Numbered from the stretch's first letter, positions 32,701-44,454 are shown. The stretch: 64,000 nt of DNA from Myrica gale (GCA_963930655.1 OZ005609.1:19975001-20039000), one strand, 5' to 3'. Made by a program: numbers and translations. Notes: generated from the letters alone by a model not told the origin.

Positions 32701-34865
32701 TTATACTAGGATGCCATAAAAGCCCCAAAAGTAGTACTCCCTCCAGCCTAGAATAGTTAATATTCTGCAAAATTGCATCTGCATACTTCGATGCCATAAA
32801 AAAGCCCCAAAGGTAGTACTTCCTCCAGCCTGGAATAGTTAATATTCTGCAAACTTGCATCTACCTAGTACACACTCAGATGCCATAAAAGCCCCAAAGG
32901 TAGTACTTCCTCCAGACTAGAATATTTAATATTATGCAAAATTGCACGCACTTTTGAAACTAGATAATAGTAACAACCTACCAAACATGCTGTCAAGTGG
33001 CACCGTTGTGATTGGACTTAATTACCCCAGCTCACGTCCAGTATTTAATCTTGGCCTTTTTAGGAAATTGTAGTGTCAATTGGTTTCTTTAAAATAGCCA
33101 TGTTTTTTAAAAAAATTAGCTATTGATATTTTGAAAACGCATAGTATTGAAAGACACCAATCAATGTGATTAACCACATAAGCCTATTCTGACAGAAAAT
33201 AGAGCAATTACTAATGAAGTACATCGCTAAATACATATCAACTGGAAACATTAAGAAAAACGAATTGTGAAAGACTATCTGCATAAAGCTGCAATCAACA
33301 GTTTGCAAATAAGGCAAAGATCAAGCTTAGTAACTTACATGTATAAAACCCTCCACATCATACTTAAAACTACTAACGATGGACAGCTTTCTTTTGCATG
33401 TGTTTTTTGTAGGACTAGCTGACCTGAGTTGATCAAAGTGTGATCATCGGAGTCCAGTTTGGCATATCAGCAACACAATAGCCAGCAGCTGCTTTTCATT
33501 ATATGTATGCGTAATCTCTAGCTAGCAAATTGTACTAGCAACTAACTAATTGAACTAAAAAAACATATTCAACAACACCAGAGGTTTATAAAATCCCTAA
33601 ATATCAACATTGCCCAACATTAGACTAAAACCCACTCAAAAAAAGTTAGTATGCCAGCATGGGGTTTAAGGAAATCAGCAGAGATTGAATATAAAGCAGA
33701 ACATTTGTGGCCACACATTTGAGGTTAACAAGATAGGCCAAAACATCCCTTTTTGGAAATGTTCTCCAAACTAATTGAAACAACCCGAAGTTCCCATTGC
33801 AGGATTCATCCATAGTTTAGATCAGCCAGCTAGATAACAGGCTTTATTACTTGGGTCAATTTTTCTCCTGTCAGCACTCTCGAATTAACAGCCGAATGAT
33901 ATGATCCAAGCTAATGACCATTTAGATTCAAAAGTTTGTCCGGATCAACTCGTTGTATTACGCATCTATCCCTATAAAGGGTCAATAAAGATTCTAGAAA
34001 ATGCCAACGGATAGAATATCCAGTTCACCAGACTAGAGTTCTCGTGCTTTACCCAATCAGTGGATACCCCACTGTGCAAGTAAGATGGTGTCCATAAAAG
34101 ACACCAAATCATTCTCGAACCAAAAGTATGCTATATGTAAAAGGAGAACGCATGCGACACCAAGACAACGACGAGATATGAATTTTAAATCCTTCATAGA
34201 ATACAGTCAATACTATTATTAAAGAACAAAACGTTATATATAGATCCAGTTCCTGGTGAGATAAAATAAGCTGAGAGTCTGTAACACCAAAGGTTATAAA
34301 TCTCTGCTTCCCCACCGGTCCCCCTCCCCAAAAAAATATTTGGCAGAATCATTCATGATTTAAGAAAGACAAATGTCGATGGTAGAGGCACGAAACTTGC
34401 GACTGCAACCCATTTACCATTACCCACACTCATTTAAACTTCAAATACTCGTACCCGGAAACAAAGAAAGGAACACAAAGTACAATCAGCAACTCTCATC
34501 AAAACTTTTCAAAGAATGTAGGACCCTCAAGCAAGTAGAACGAAAAGAAATCAGTTTGAGCAGATGATGAAGCAACATGAAGTATATCGAACAAAAAAAG
34601 TTCATGACCAAATAGAAAGAAACAAAATCAAACAGAAAATAAGCCCCAGAATCTTTTGGATAAAAACACAAAAGCAAAGATTCACCTGACCAAGAAACAA
34701 ATAAATGGGGCATACGCCAAAGGGGGGAAGATAAGAGAGCCAAGAAAAGGCAAAGAGGTAGAGTGGGGAGGTAGATGGAAGAACCTGTTGAATATGATCA
34801 GTGGTAACGTTGTTGGGGTAGTAGGCTGCCATCATGGGCTGCATCTGCATCAGGTGCTGCTGCAT
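29706..34865 (-). CDS. GIF1: GRF-interacting factor (GIF1/ANGUSTIFOLIA3-type), four coding exons
   Basis: Transcriptional co-activator that pairs with GROWTH-REGULATING FACTORs and recruits chromatin remodellers to drive cell proliferation in leaves and other organs. Coding exons on the minus strand are 34865-34785, 31844-31768, 31080-30996 and 30143-29706 (81, 77, 85 and 438 nt, total 681, giving 226 residues plus stop). All introns are GT-AG, and phases close exactly, including a Glu codon split GA/A between exons 2 and 3. Exons 1-3 encode the SSXT/SNH domain: MQQHLMQMQPMMAAYYP, then YLDENKSLILKIVESQNSGK, then ARLQRNLMYLAAIADSQPQP. Exon 4 gives the Gln/Met/Gly-rich activation region and ends GGETLYLKTADDGN, the GIF1-type C-terminus. 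The start is the family's conserved MQQ. No lesion seen. The last exon is duplicated at about 57.0-57.5 kb. Confidence 0.95.
30144..30995 (-). other. GIF1 intron 3, with an inverted repeat
   Basis: 852-bp intron. Near 30310-30390 AATATCATCATCTGG and CCAGATGATGATATT form an inverted pair about 55 bp apart, a small MITE-like hairpin. The part adjoining exon 4 was copied to 57481-57638. Confidence 0.8.
31081..31767 (-). other. GIF1 intron 2
   Basis: 687-bp intron with donor GTAAGC and an acceptor in TATTTGCAG. A short direct repeat, GGTAGTTCAAACATAAATT-like, lies at about 31118-31165. Nothing else is recognised. Confidence 0.85.
31845..34784 (-). other. GIF1 intron 1 (2.94 kb)
   Basis: Long first coding intron with donor GTTCTT and acceptor AAATGCAG. 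A minisatellite lies at 32710-32950. No separate gene is supported inside; short open frames carry no motif. Long first introns of plant developmental genes often hold enhancers, but none is recognised here. Confidence 0.85.
32710..32950. repeat. Three-copy minisatellite in GIF1 intron 1
   Basis: A unit starting GATGCCATAAAAGCCCCAAA and containing AGTACT(T/C)CCTCCAG and TAATATTCTGCAAA begins at 32710, 32790 and 32879 (periods 80 and 89 bp). Confidence 0.92.
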
Positions 34866-35330
34866 CCCTCTCACAATCTCTCTTTAGCACAGAACTGCAC
34901 TCTCTCTCGCTCTAACTTTCTGGCTCTAAGCAGACTCACAGAGCTGCAAAAACATTCATTCACTGCAAGAAAAACAAAGATAAGTATACGTCTTTCCTTG
35001 CTTTGCTTTTGTTGTTTATGCTTTTCTCACAACCCTCTCTCTCAGAACGAAGCGACCCCAACAAAACAAAGCGAGAGAGCACAAAGTGACTAGGAGAAAC
35101 ACAGAGAGCTACTTACAGCAGATACTCTGGAACAGTGTGACTTTTGAAAGAGGCGAGTCTTTGGGTTGTCTTGGGGTTTTCCTCTTTTCCGCTTTTCTTT
35201 TTTTTGGCTCTTTCAATCCCCATCCATCACGTGACTCCGCTCTATCGAGAGAAAGAGAGAGAACTTAGAAAAAAAAAAAGAGAGAAAGAGAGAGAAAGAC
35301 AGAGAGAAGAATCTGAGAGAGGGAGACACC
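34866..35330 (-). promoter_or_regulatory. GIF1 5' leader with a likely 5'-UTR intron
   Basis: On the minus strand a strong donor GTAAGT at 35116-35111 and an acceptor TTTTTCTTGCAG ending at 34963 bound a candidate 154-bp intron in the leader. The upstream leader (about 35270-35330) is a CT-rich (GA on the plus strand) tract typical of plant 5' UTRs. A TATA-like GATATAAC lies at about 35346-35353, which would place the start near 35320. Transcript data are needed. Confidence 0.5.
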
Positions 35331-35359
35331 AATGTTGATTATGTTGTTATATCATTACA

Positions 35360-36635
35360 AGTTCTGGTCTTATTTGTGGGGGTCTCATGGACCGCCTTTC
35401 GTCCCTCTACTCTTTTGGTCTCACTTTTATGTGACGTACCTGTGTCGAAGAAAGAGATTCCTCTATTCTTTTGTTCTGGGTTCAACTCAACCACCTCCCC
35501 GGCTCCCCCCACCTCCACACACGCGCCGTTCACGTGCATCAACATCTCATGCGGTAACGGGGGCCTACCATCCAAATTATGAACCCGGATTCGGATGAAC
35601 ATTTACGTCAACTTGTTTGGTTTACAGGAATTGCATGTTTTCCATGTTCCCTCCTCCTCTCCAATCCATCGCCATAGTCAAATGATCAAATCATAAACCA
35701 AATCCTAGAGATGCTTCACATGACAAGATATGACTGGGTTACTCGCATTTGGAATAATTTGATTCTCCATGGTCGTAGAAATTTGATGAATAGGAAAATT
35801 AGAATTTATTTTTTATTTTAAATATAAGAAGCTAACTAAAAAATACAGAAAACGTAAACAAATAGGAACTTAAACCCGGGATTCTATCATAATTGATCAT
35901 ATTATTTACATACATAATGGGAATATGTATTTCCAATTTATATAACAAAGATAATATGCTAGTTTACAAATTAAGAGAATTCTTGTTGCAAATTTCTATA
36001 GATGAGTGTGAATGATTCATGCCTTGATGTAGCTTTTCCTTGTACTTGCCTTGAGCAAATACTTGGGAATACAAATAACCCAATATGCATATTTAAACTT
36101 TCTCAAATCCAAAATCAAGTGAAATTGAGGGTTCGAATATTTGCTTACTATATGGGCTCTCACATTAACAATAAAATGATGTTTTTGTAATAAAAGAATT
36201 TCAACTTACAATATTTTTATACAAATTTTTATATTTTTTCACAGAAACTTTAATATCTTTTAATAAATAAATAAATAACCAAATCAAATATTCTCTTTCT
36301 TACTTTTTAATAAATTCTAATAAAATCCTTCTATAATCAAATATTCTTAAATTTTTTCACTTTTAAAAAATCAAACTTTTAAAATTCAAAATTCAATTAT
36401 TATTTTTTCTTACCAATCACAATCCAATTGATGGTACTTGTAAAGGTATTAAAGCACTAAGAGTCAAATATCAAGCATGCGTTGATTTGTTGGAATCCAC
36501 GAGTTCACATGCTGTTGAGAATAAAAATAATAGAGAAAGAAAATAATTTAGATTGAAAGATAAGTGAGACCCTAGATTTAAGTGGTAATTTAGACTTACA
36601 TCCATTGTAAGAAGACTCAATTGGGCAGATGAGTG
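35360..36635. other. GIF1 upstream intergenic region
   Basis: AT-rich after 35640. Open frames on both strands show no domain. Likely holds distal promoter sequence of GIF1; no binding site is assigned. Confidence 0.4.
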
Positions 36636-36681
36636 CACTACAAAAAAATTGGTCTTTAGTAGCGGTTTCTGACCGCTGCTA

Positions 36682-37941
36682 TGTTGGCTTTTAGTCACAA
36701 TCAATGTTCTGATGATAACAATAGAAGTAATTGAGATGTGAAGCAAAGCGGATCCAAAATGAGCACAGAGTGATCAAGCAACGTTGACTTCAATGAAAGT
36801 GCTCGTAAAGTGAAGACTAAATTTGCTAGGGTAATCTTTGTAACTCTAAGACTTCATCTTTAACAAGAATTTCAATCACACACATGCATAAGTCTTCAAA
36901 ACTTGCATAAATCGTTTTAACGTTTGTTGAAAGATTAAAACTTTTTTAATGGCTTCAAAATATCTCAAATATACTCTCAAACCTTTTTATATACTTGTGA
37001 GAAGTTAGACTTTAAAATTGAGTATTTTAAGTTGGTCAAAATCGAGTCTTTAAAATCAACCGGATCATGCTTAAGTTGAGGAGGTCGACAGGCTCAATGA
37101 AGCGGTCAACCGGACCCTATGACCGCTTGGTGTAGCAGTCGACTGGTTGCATTTATTAAAGAGTCGTTGAGCTTCTGACAAAATGACCGTTGTGTAACGG
37201 TAACTTGAAGCGGTCGACCGGCTCGTTTTAACATATCACTCTAACGGCTATAAACGACTATTTTTATCATGAGGCCTATATAAAGTCATTCCCACGCCTT
37301 TGAAACTTAACCAAATCATCCAATATCATTTTGCAAAGGCTAAGAGTGATAAAAAACCTTTCAATCCTTATTCAAACATCATTCACACATAATCTTCATT
37401 TTCACATCCTTGTTATTGTGTGAAGCCTAAGAGCTAGTTATTTATCATTGTAATATCTACTCCATCAAGGGAGTTTTAGAGGGAAATTTTGTTCAACCAT
37501 ACACATTACTAAGAGAGTGATTCTCTTGTATCCTTTCGGTAAGGTTTGTTCATCGAAAGAAGAAGTTTGGAGAGGTTTGTTCTCAAATTCATTCTTGAGG
37601 CTTGAAGAGGGTTTTCTCAAGCTCAAGTGTAAGGAAACATTTCCCTTAGTTGAAGGGAGAATAGTGAAGAAACCTCAAGACTCGGTAAGGAGCTTGAGGG
37701 GTGGACGTAGGCGGGCTTGCCGAACCACCTAAAAGATTGTGTTTGCTTCTCTTCCCTTAACTCCTTTATTTGTGCTACTAGTTTATTGTTTTAAAGTTTT
37801 CCCTTATGTTTAACTCTTTATTGCAATCTATCTCATTTGTGAGACTTGTAGCTAGCAAACACATTCTTTGGGATAATTTTCGAAAAAAATTTGAAACTCA
37901 ATTCACCCCCCTCTTGGGTTGCATTAATCCTAGGAATATCA
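36682..37941 (+). repeat. Sirevirus 5' LTR (1,260 bp)
   Basis: Starts TGTTGGCTTTTAGTC and ends CCTAGGAATATCA. One of the palindrome repeats present in the 3' LTR (about 44985-45005) is missing here, which accounts for most of the 22-bp length difference. The perfect palindrome CGGTCGACCG lies at 37211-37220. Confidence 0.95.
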
Positions 37942-37943
37942 AT

Positions 37944-37955
37944 TGGTATCAGAGT
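37944..37955 (+). other. Primer-binding site
   Basis: TGGTATCAGAGT, two bases after the 5' LTR; complementary to the 3' end of initiator Met-tRNA, the usual Ty1/copia primer, with the last base off the common TGGTATCAGAGC. Confidence 0.9.
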
Positions 37956-37996
37956 CTTGTGCTCACTTTAGCAAGATTTAAAGATCTTGAGTTAGA

Positions 37997-38962
37997 ATGG
38001 CAACATCAAGCAACAATTCTCATGTCGAGAGACTTTTAACATCTAGACCTCCTTCCTTCAATGGAAGTGATTACACCTATTGGAAAGCAATGATGAAAAT
38101 CTATTTTCAATCCATTGATTATGATCTATGTCTTTGTGTTCTAAATGGACCACATTATCCTATGAAATCTGTAAATGAGAAAATTGTCTCTAAGTCTGCC
38201 AGTGAGTATACCGACGATGACAAAAAGAAAATTTTCATAAATACTAAAGCCATGAACATTCTTTATTGTGCATTAGATAGAAATGAATTCAATAGAATAT
38301 CTACTTGTGATAGCGCAAAGGAAATTTGGCATACTCTAGAAATCACACATGAAGGTACAAACCAAGTAAAAGAATCTAAGATAAGCATGCTAGTTCATAA
38401 CTATGAATTGTTCAAAATGAAACCGGAGGAAAACATTAGTGACATGCTTACTAGATTTACGAATATCATAAATGGTTTGAATGCTCTTGGAAAAGTGTAC
38501 ACTAACTCCGATTTGATAAGGAAAATTTTTAGGTCTCTACCAAAGAATTGGTAAGCTAAAGTCACCGCTATTCAAGAAGCAAAGGACCTCACCAAATTGT
38601 CTTTGGAAGAGCTTATTGGATCTCTCATTACTCACGAAATCTCCATGAAGGGTCGTGAAGAAGAAAGTCCAAAAAGGAGGAGTATAGCTTTGAAATCCTC
38701 CGTTGTTGAGGTTGAAGAAGATGATGATGATAGTGGAGATAAGGATATATTACTCATGACTAGGAACTTTAGAAACTTCCTCAATAGAAAGCAAGCAAAG
38801 AAGAACTTCAAAGATTTCAAGAGAGAAGAGCTAAAGAAAAAATACTCAAAGGTGGACAACAAGAAGGACCACATCACTTGCTACAAGTGTAAGAAACCCG
38901 GTCACATTAAGGCGGATTGCCCCCTACTCAAATACAAAAAGAAAGCTATGAAAGCAACTTGA
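37997..38962 (+). pseudogene. Sirevirus gag (UBN2 domain and CCHC knuckle)
   Basis: The ATG lies 42 bp after the PBS. The first part, including FNGSDYTYWKAMMKIYFQS, is a UBN2-type copia gag. An in-frame TAA at 38552-38554, where the family has a sense codon (KNW.AKVTAIQEAKDL), cuts it. The same frame resumes with ESPKRRSIALK and an acidic patch, then the CCHC zinc knuckle CYKCKKPGHIKADC at about 38880-38922. A TGA at 38960-38962 ends it, after which an acidic Ser/Glu tail continues in frame to about 39138. Gag would form the particle and bind element RNA. Confidence 0.88.
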
Positions 38963-39217
38963 GAAGATAGCGATTCAAGCTCCTCCGAAGAAGAAGATGA
39001 GGGAGAAATCGCAAACATGTGCTTCATGGCACTAGAAGATGATGAGGTATATCTCTCGGATCTTGAAGATTCAAAACCTTCATATGATGAATTAGAAAAT
39101 GTTTTTGATGAGTTATACACTACATTTGAAAAAGCTTAAACTCAAATACAATGTTTTAAAAAAGAAGCATTCACTAGCTACAAGTGACCTTGATTCCTTA
39201 AAGGATGAACAAGGAAC

Positions 39218-39628
39218 TTGAAACTAGAGAATGAGGAATTGAAACTAAAAGTTTCAACCTTGGAAATTGAGAACAAAGCTTTCAAAGATAAGGTTACTCG
39301 TCAAAACACCATTCCTGAAAAGTTCACTCAAGGAAGCAAAGCTTTGAAAAACATTCTTAGTAGTCAAATATGTGTCTTTGACAAAAGTGGATTAGGCTAC
39401 AAGTCATATCAAAATGAAAAGTATTTTAAAAATTTCTTTGTCAAAGCTAAATCTTCAAATGAATCTTTTCACATTTGCAACTTTTGCAACAAGAATGAAC
39501 ATCTAATATTTGATTGTCCACTTAAGAAATTTGGGTGTAAAGCTCTTAGAAAGGTATGGGTTCCAAAGGGAAACATAGCTAATCCAAAAGGACCCAAAAA
39601 GGTTTGGGTACCAAAAGTTTCATCTTGA
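39218..39628 (+). pseudogene. Sirevirus gag-pol linker with second CCHC-like motif
   Basis: Coiled-coil start (ENEELKLKVSTLEIENKAF), then a degenerate second zinc motif CNFCNKNEHLIFDC, then two KVWVPK-type repeats. This region precedes the protease in SIRE-type elements. An in-frame TGA at 39626-39628 separates it from the protease. Confidence 0.75.
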
Positions 39629-39674
39629 ATTTGTTTTGTAGGATTCAAGAAAGAAGAAATGCAACAGTTGGTTC

Positions 39675-40872
39675 TTGGATAGTGGATGTTCAAGACACAT
39701 GACCGGTGACCCATCAAGATTCTCAAGTCTATCAAACATCAAAGGTGGAAATGTAACATTTGGAGACAACTCCAAAGGAAAAATAATTGGTATAGGTAAT
39801 ATTGGCGGTAATACCCTTCCACTTATTGAAAATGTGTTATTAGTTGACAAATTGAAGCATAACTTGCTTAGTATTAGTCAACTTTGTGATAAAGGTTATA
39901 GAGTTGTGTTTGAATCTTCTCAATGCCTTATTGAAAATGTTATTGATGGTAAATTATCGTTCATTGGCCATAGGAATTCAAATGTATAAGATTGACATTG
40001 ATCAAAATGTTTGTGTGGAAAATTGTCTTGTGGTCAATGTAAATGATAGTTGGCTATAGCATAGAAGATTAGGTCATGCTAGCATGCATCAAATTTTGAA
40101 AATTTCTAAGCATGATATTGTGAATGGTCTACCCAAGTTAAATTTTGAAAAAGACCAAGTTTGTGAAGCTTGTCAAATGGGAAAACAAGTGAAAACCTTT
40201 TTTAAATCCAAAAACTCCATTTCAACTAGTAGACCTATGCAATTACTTCATTTGGATTTATTTGGTCCATCAAGAACTCAAAGTGTTGGTGGAAAGACCT
40301 ATGCTTTTGTAATTTTGGATGAGTACTCTAGATTCAATTGGATTTTGTTTTTAGCTTCAAAAGATGAGGTCATTCATGAATTCATCAAATTTTTAAAAAT
40401 GGTGCAAAACACAAAAGGATACATCATTGTGGTCATTAGAAGTGATCATGGTGGCGAATTCATTAATGATAAGTTCGAATCATTTTGTAGCATAAATGGT
40501 TATGAGCATAATTTTTCAACACCTAGAACTCCTCAACAAAATGAGGTTGTTGAGAGAAAGAATGGAACTATTCAAGAGATGGCAAGAACTATTTTGAATG
40601 AAAATAAGTTACTGAAATATTTTTGGGCCGAGGCCGTAAATACATCTTGCTATGTTTTGAATAGGGTATCTATGAGACCCACTTTGAAGAAAACTCCTTA
40701 CGAGCTTTGGAATGATAGAAAACCCAACATCCATTATTTCAAATTCTTTGGTTGCAAATGCTTCATTTTAAATACCAAAGACAACCTTGGAAAATTTGAT
40801 TCTAAAACCGATAACAATGAAAGTTGGATTTTGGCAATGCAAGAAAAGTTAAACCAATTTGAGAAAAATTAA
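39675..40872 (+). pseudogene. Sirevirus protease and integrase, broken
   Basis: The protease active site is intact as LDSGCSRHMTGD (about 39677). It is followed by GAG-pre-integrase sequence with a frame break near 39985. The integrase zinc region starts HRRLGHASMH at about 40060, just after a TAG where Trp is expected, and has CEACQMGK for the Cys pair. The core keeps the three acidic blocks: LHLDLFGPS, IRSDHGGEF and VVERKNG. After GCKCFILNTKDNLGKFDSKT the sequence jumps straight to ESWILAMQEKLNQFEKN, the start of the RT region, so the integrase C-terminus and linker have been deleted at about 40810. TAA at 40870-40872. Confidence 0.88.
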
Positions 40873-42512
40873 GTTTGGAAACTTGTCCCTAGACCCAAGG
40901 ATCAAACCATTATTGACACAAAATGGGTCTTTAGGAACAAGGTTGATGAGCACGGTACTATTATTAAAAACAAATCTAGATTAATTGCTAAAGGCTATAA
41001 TCAAGAAGAAGGAATTGATTATGATGAAACATATGCACCCGTAGCACGTTTGGAATCCATTAGAATACTTTTGGCCTTTGCTTACTATAAAAATTTGGGT
41101 TAAATGCATGTCATGCCTCATGTGGTATGCGGTAATAGCAAATATACCCCTGAGGAAACAAAGTCCTTTTCATACCCCTGAGGTAAACATTCCTTTTCCT
41201 TCCGTTATGTTTACCTCAGGGGTATGAAAAAGACTTTGTTTACCTCAGGGGCATATTTGCTATTACCGCATACCACATGGGCATGACATGCATTTAAACC
41301 TAAAAATTTTATACTTTATCAAATGGATGTGAAAAGTGCTTTCTTAAATGGATTTATCTTTGAAGAAGTCTATGTAGAACAACCACAAGGTTTTCAAAAC
41401 GAAGCCTATCCAAATCATGTTTTCAAATTGAAAAAGGCTTTGTATTGACTAAAACAGGCTCCTAGAGCTTGGTATGATAGACTTAAAACTTTCCTTGTTG
41501 AAAAAGGTTTTTTCATGGGTAAAGTTGACACAACACTTTTCACCAAGTCCAAAACAATGATATCATAATTGTACAAATATATGTGGATGACATTATTTTC
41601 GGTGCTACTAATGACTCTCTTTGTCAAGAATTTTCTAAGTTTATGCATGAAGAGTTCGAGATGAGCGTGATGGGCGAGCTCAACTTCTTCCTTGGACTTC
41701 AAATCAAGCAATCCAAAGAAGGAATCTTCATAAACCAAGTCAAGTATACAAAGGACCTACTCAAACGCTTTGGAATGGAGACCTTTAAAGCGGCCGAAAC
41801 ACCAATGAGCACATCGCTAAAGCTTAATGCGGATGAAAAAGGTAAAAAGGTGGACATCACCAAATATAGAGGTATGATTGGAGCTCTCTTCTATTTGACG
41901 GCTAGTAGGGCGGATTTTATATTTAGTGTGTGCTTATGTGGTAGATTCCAAGCTTGTCCTAAAGAATCACATCTTGTTGCAGTAAAAAGAATTTTTCGAT
42001 ATATTTCGGGAACTATCAACCTAGGACTTTGGTATCCTAAAGACACTCACATGAATCTAGCAAGTTATTCCGATGCTGACTTTGCCGGGTGCGAAGTCGA
42101 TAGAAAAAGTACTAGTGGCACTTGCCATTTCCTAGGTTCATCTTTAGTTTTTTGGAGTAGCAAGAAACAAAACTCGGTTGCATTATCAACAACTGAAGCA
42201 GAATACATAGCGGCCGGTAGTTGTTGTGCTCAAGTGTTGTGGATGAAACAAACACTTAAAGATTTTGGACTAGAATTTAATAGTATACCCATCAAATATG
42301 ATAACACTAATACTATCAACTTATCCAAGAATCATATCCAACACTTAAGGACTAAACACATTGAAGTGAGACATCATTTTCTAAGAGATCATATTCAAAA
42401 AGGTGACATCTCACTTGAGTTGATTAGTACATAGCATCAACTAGCTGATATTTTCACAAAACCCTTGAGTAATGATAGATTTCATGATCTTAGACGAGAC
42501 AATGGGTTTTTA
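40873..42512 (+). pseudogene. Sirevirus reverse transcriptase-RNase H, split and frameshifted
   Basis: RT begins VWKLVPRPKDQ and runs to AYYKN at 41090, where a 204-bp MITE interrupts it. It resumes LYQMDVKSAFLNG at about 41310, has a stop within LY.LKQAPRAWYD (41446) and changes frame near 41555. The catalytic block is YVDDIIFGAT at about 41580. RNase H follows with SDADFAGC (about 42072), RKSTSGTCHFLG and ALSTTEAEYIAA. A TAG at 42432-42434 precedes the usual QLADIFTKPL tail. All key residues of the fold are visible but never in one frame. Confidence 0.9.
41088..41309. mobile_element. Mutator-type MITE inside the Sirevirus RT, exact 9-bp TSD
   Basis: Element 41097-41300 (204 bp) is flanked by TAAAAATTT at 41088-41096 and 41301-41309. 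Its inverted ends are GGGTTAAATGCATGTCATG and, on the other strand, GGTTTAAATGCATGTCATG. Its halves are almost complementary, including TACCCCTGAGG/CCTCAGGGGTA. Removing the element and one TSD copy reconnects the conserved RT residues around the site (AYYKN and LYQMDV) in frame, so the boundaries are certain. Confidence 0.97.
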
Positions 42513-42689
42513 GATGCAAATGCTCTTTGAAATGCTATCTCTTTGATTTCCATGATTTTTATTTGTTTTTATGTTTTTAAACATGTTTAAAATGCCTTTA
42601 TGACTTATTACATGTTTAACATTCATCAAATGCATCATTTCATTTCATCTATAGGCCTTAAAACCTCATTTCTCGAGACTGTTCTCTGT

Positions 42690-42842
42690 AGCGGTCGACC
42701 TTGTAGAACCGCTACACGAAGCAATCGATGGTCATGTGAAACCGCTACACGTAGCGGTCGACGGTCATGAACCGTTATACCAAGTCGTCGACCGCCTCGT
42801 CGAATCTATATATATTGCAGTTCTCATTTCGGTCGACCGGCC
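42690..42842. repeat. GGTCGACC palindrome cluster before the env-like ORF
   Basis: GTCGAC-centred words appear at about 42693, 42755, 42786 and 42830, with the last a perfect CGGTCGACCG, mixed with GTAGCGGT/ACCGCTAC inverted pairs. These are the same words as in this element's LTRs. Confidence 0.85.
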
Positions 42843-43053
42843 TCTTTGTTCTCCCGTACAACTCCATCTTTCTCGACTCAAACTCTCTCAAATCCTTCCC
42901 AAAACACCATAACCTGCCCTAAAATCGTTCCCCATCATCTCAGAACATCATTTTCGGCCTAAGCCCTCTGTTTTTGAGTTGATTTACATCAAAATCCATC
43001 AAGCACGAGATTTTTAGGAATTTCGGCCTCTTTGAAACCCTAACTCCAATTTT

Positions 43054-44127
43054 TTGAATTCCAGCCTTTTTTCTCTCCAATTCTCGAGTTCAATCATCAT
43101 TCCAAGGACGAAGCAACCTGCCCTACACGTCTCTGAGCGCTCGGGATCATCTCGGTCATCAGCAGCTCCTTCGGGTGAGCTTGATTACTATTTCCTTAAT
43201 GTTGAATGTGCTTCGAAGTTTTATAGTGACTTCTCAAATAGAAAGTCATGTTTGGTAGGAAAGTGGATATATAATCACTTTCGGATTTTGAGATTGAGCG
43301 TCCTTTTGTGAAGAAAGGTTGGCGAAATTTGTTGGATGCTTAAGACCTGGCCCGTGTATAAGGGTTTTGATTATGGAGCAGCCCTAAGTATCCTCCTAAG
43401 AGATGATGTGGTAGAGGATGCACCTCGAAAAATCCATGTCAACCAGTTACTTGTTCGTTTGAGACTGCTTCATTTGATCTGCACTCATAACTTGATGCCT
43501 TGGGGTGGACACCGAGAGGAGGTGACTTATATGGATGTTTTTATACTGGAGCGTCTCCTGAAGGAGAAAAAGTTCAACCTTCCTTACATTATGCTCAAAC
43601 ACATGGAAGCAGCTTGTGAGTCCAAGAAGAATCTACCTTATGACCTGCTGTTTACCCAGATTTTTAGACACTTTAGCGTGACACTCAGTTCTCGAGAGTA
43701 AGACACTTTGACCAAGCATGAGCTATTTGATACTCATACTTTAACCCGGATGGGCTATAGACAGACTTCCAGAAACACTTGGGTGCCTAAGCGTCAGGAG
43801 AGTGAGTAGGATGAACCTGAGGAGGCTGATGAGGACATTGAGGCTGAGGATGAGCCTACTGGTGAAGAGGTAGATGCTGAGGCCATGAAGTTTGATATAG
43901 ACGCTGATTTGGCTGATGATCCTCCCATTATTCTTTCTCCTACCAGAGCTCCCGACCTTACTTCTTCCTCTGATTCCTGGAACACCGCTTTTCAGCGAAT
44001 GATGTTTGCTATGCATGAGGCGGGACGAAAGTTTCTTCATGACAGTATCGCTTCTATGCAAGAGGAGCAGAGGCGGTTCTTTGAGGAGATGGGGACTTTT
44101 ATGGCCCGTTTTCCTCCACCATCATGA
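43054..44127 (+). pseudogene. Sirevirus env-like third ORF, decayed
   Basis: Sits between RNase H and the 3' LTR, where SIRE-type elements carry an extra ORF. The readable pieces are YYFLNVECASKFYSDFSNRK, then in a shifted frame SLSDFEIERPFVKKGWRNLL (about 43273-43333), then GAALSILLRDDV...HVNQLLVRLRLLHLICTHNL, and an acidic tail with DADLADDPPIILSPTRAPDL. The block is like the plant-transposon domain found in env-like ORFs of Sireviruses. Stops at 43309, 43699 and 43807 and at least two frame changes. No signal peptide or clear membrane anchor can be seen, so an envelope role is family speculation. Confidence 0.7.
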
Positions 44128-44437
44128 TTCTCATCGCATATGCATTTCATTTTGTTGTTGTTTATGTATTTCCTTTGCTTATGTATTTCCTTTTTATGAT
44201 GACAAAGGGAGAGAAGAAATGTGGTGTCTCTTTTTGTATCTCTGTACCCCTTTGAGACTTTGATGTACTCCTTTATTTTGATATGAAAGCCTTTTTATTA
44301 TTCATATATCATTCTTTCATATTATATACTAACTTGTGTCCATGAAGTATTAAAATGTCCAAAAACCTCACATCAAAGTATAAAAGATAGAGGGAGACAA
44401 GATCAACAATAGAAAGATCAATTAATTTATTGTCATC

Positions 44438-44454
44438 ATAAAAAATGGGGAGAT
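44438..44454 (+). other. Polypurine tract
   Basis: AAAAAATGGGGAGAT directly before the 3' LTR; primes plus-strand synthesis. Confidence 0.9.

Noticed and set aside
32710..32950. CRISPR-like array
   Set aside because: Repeats are whole tandem units without unique spacers and lie in a plant intron.
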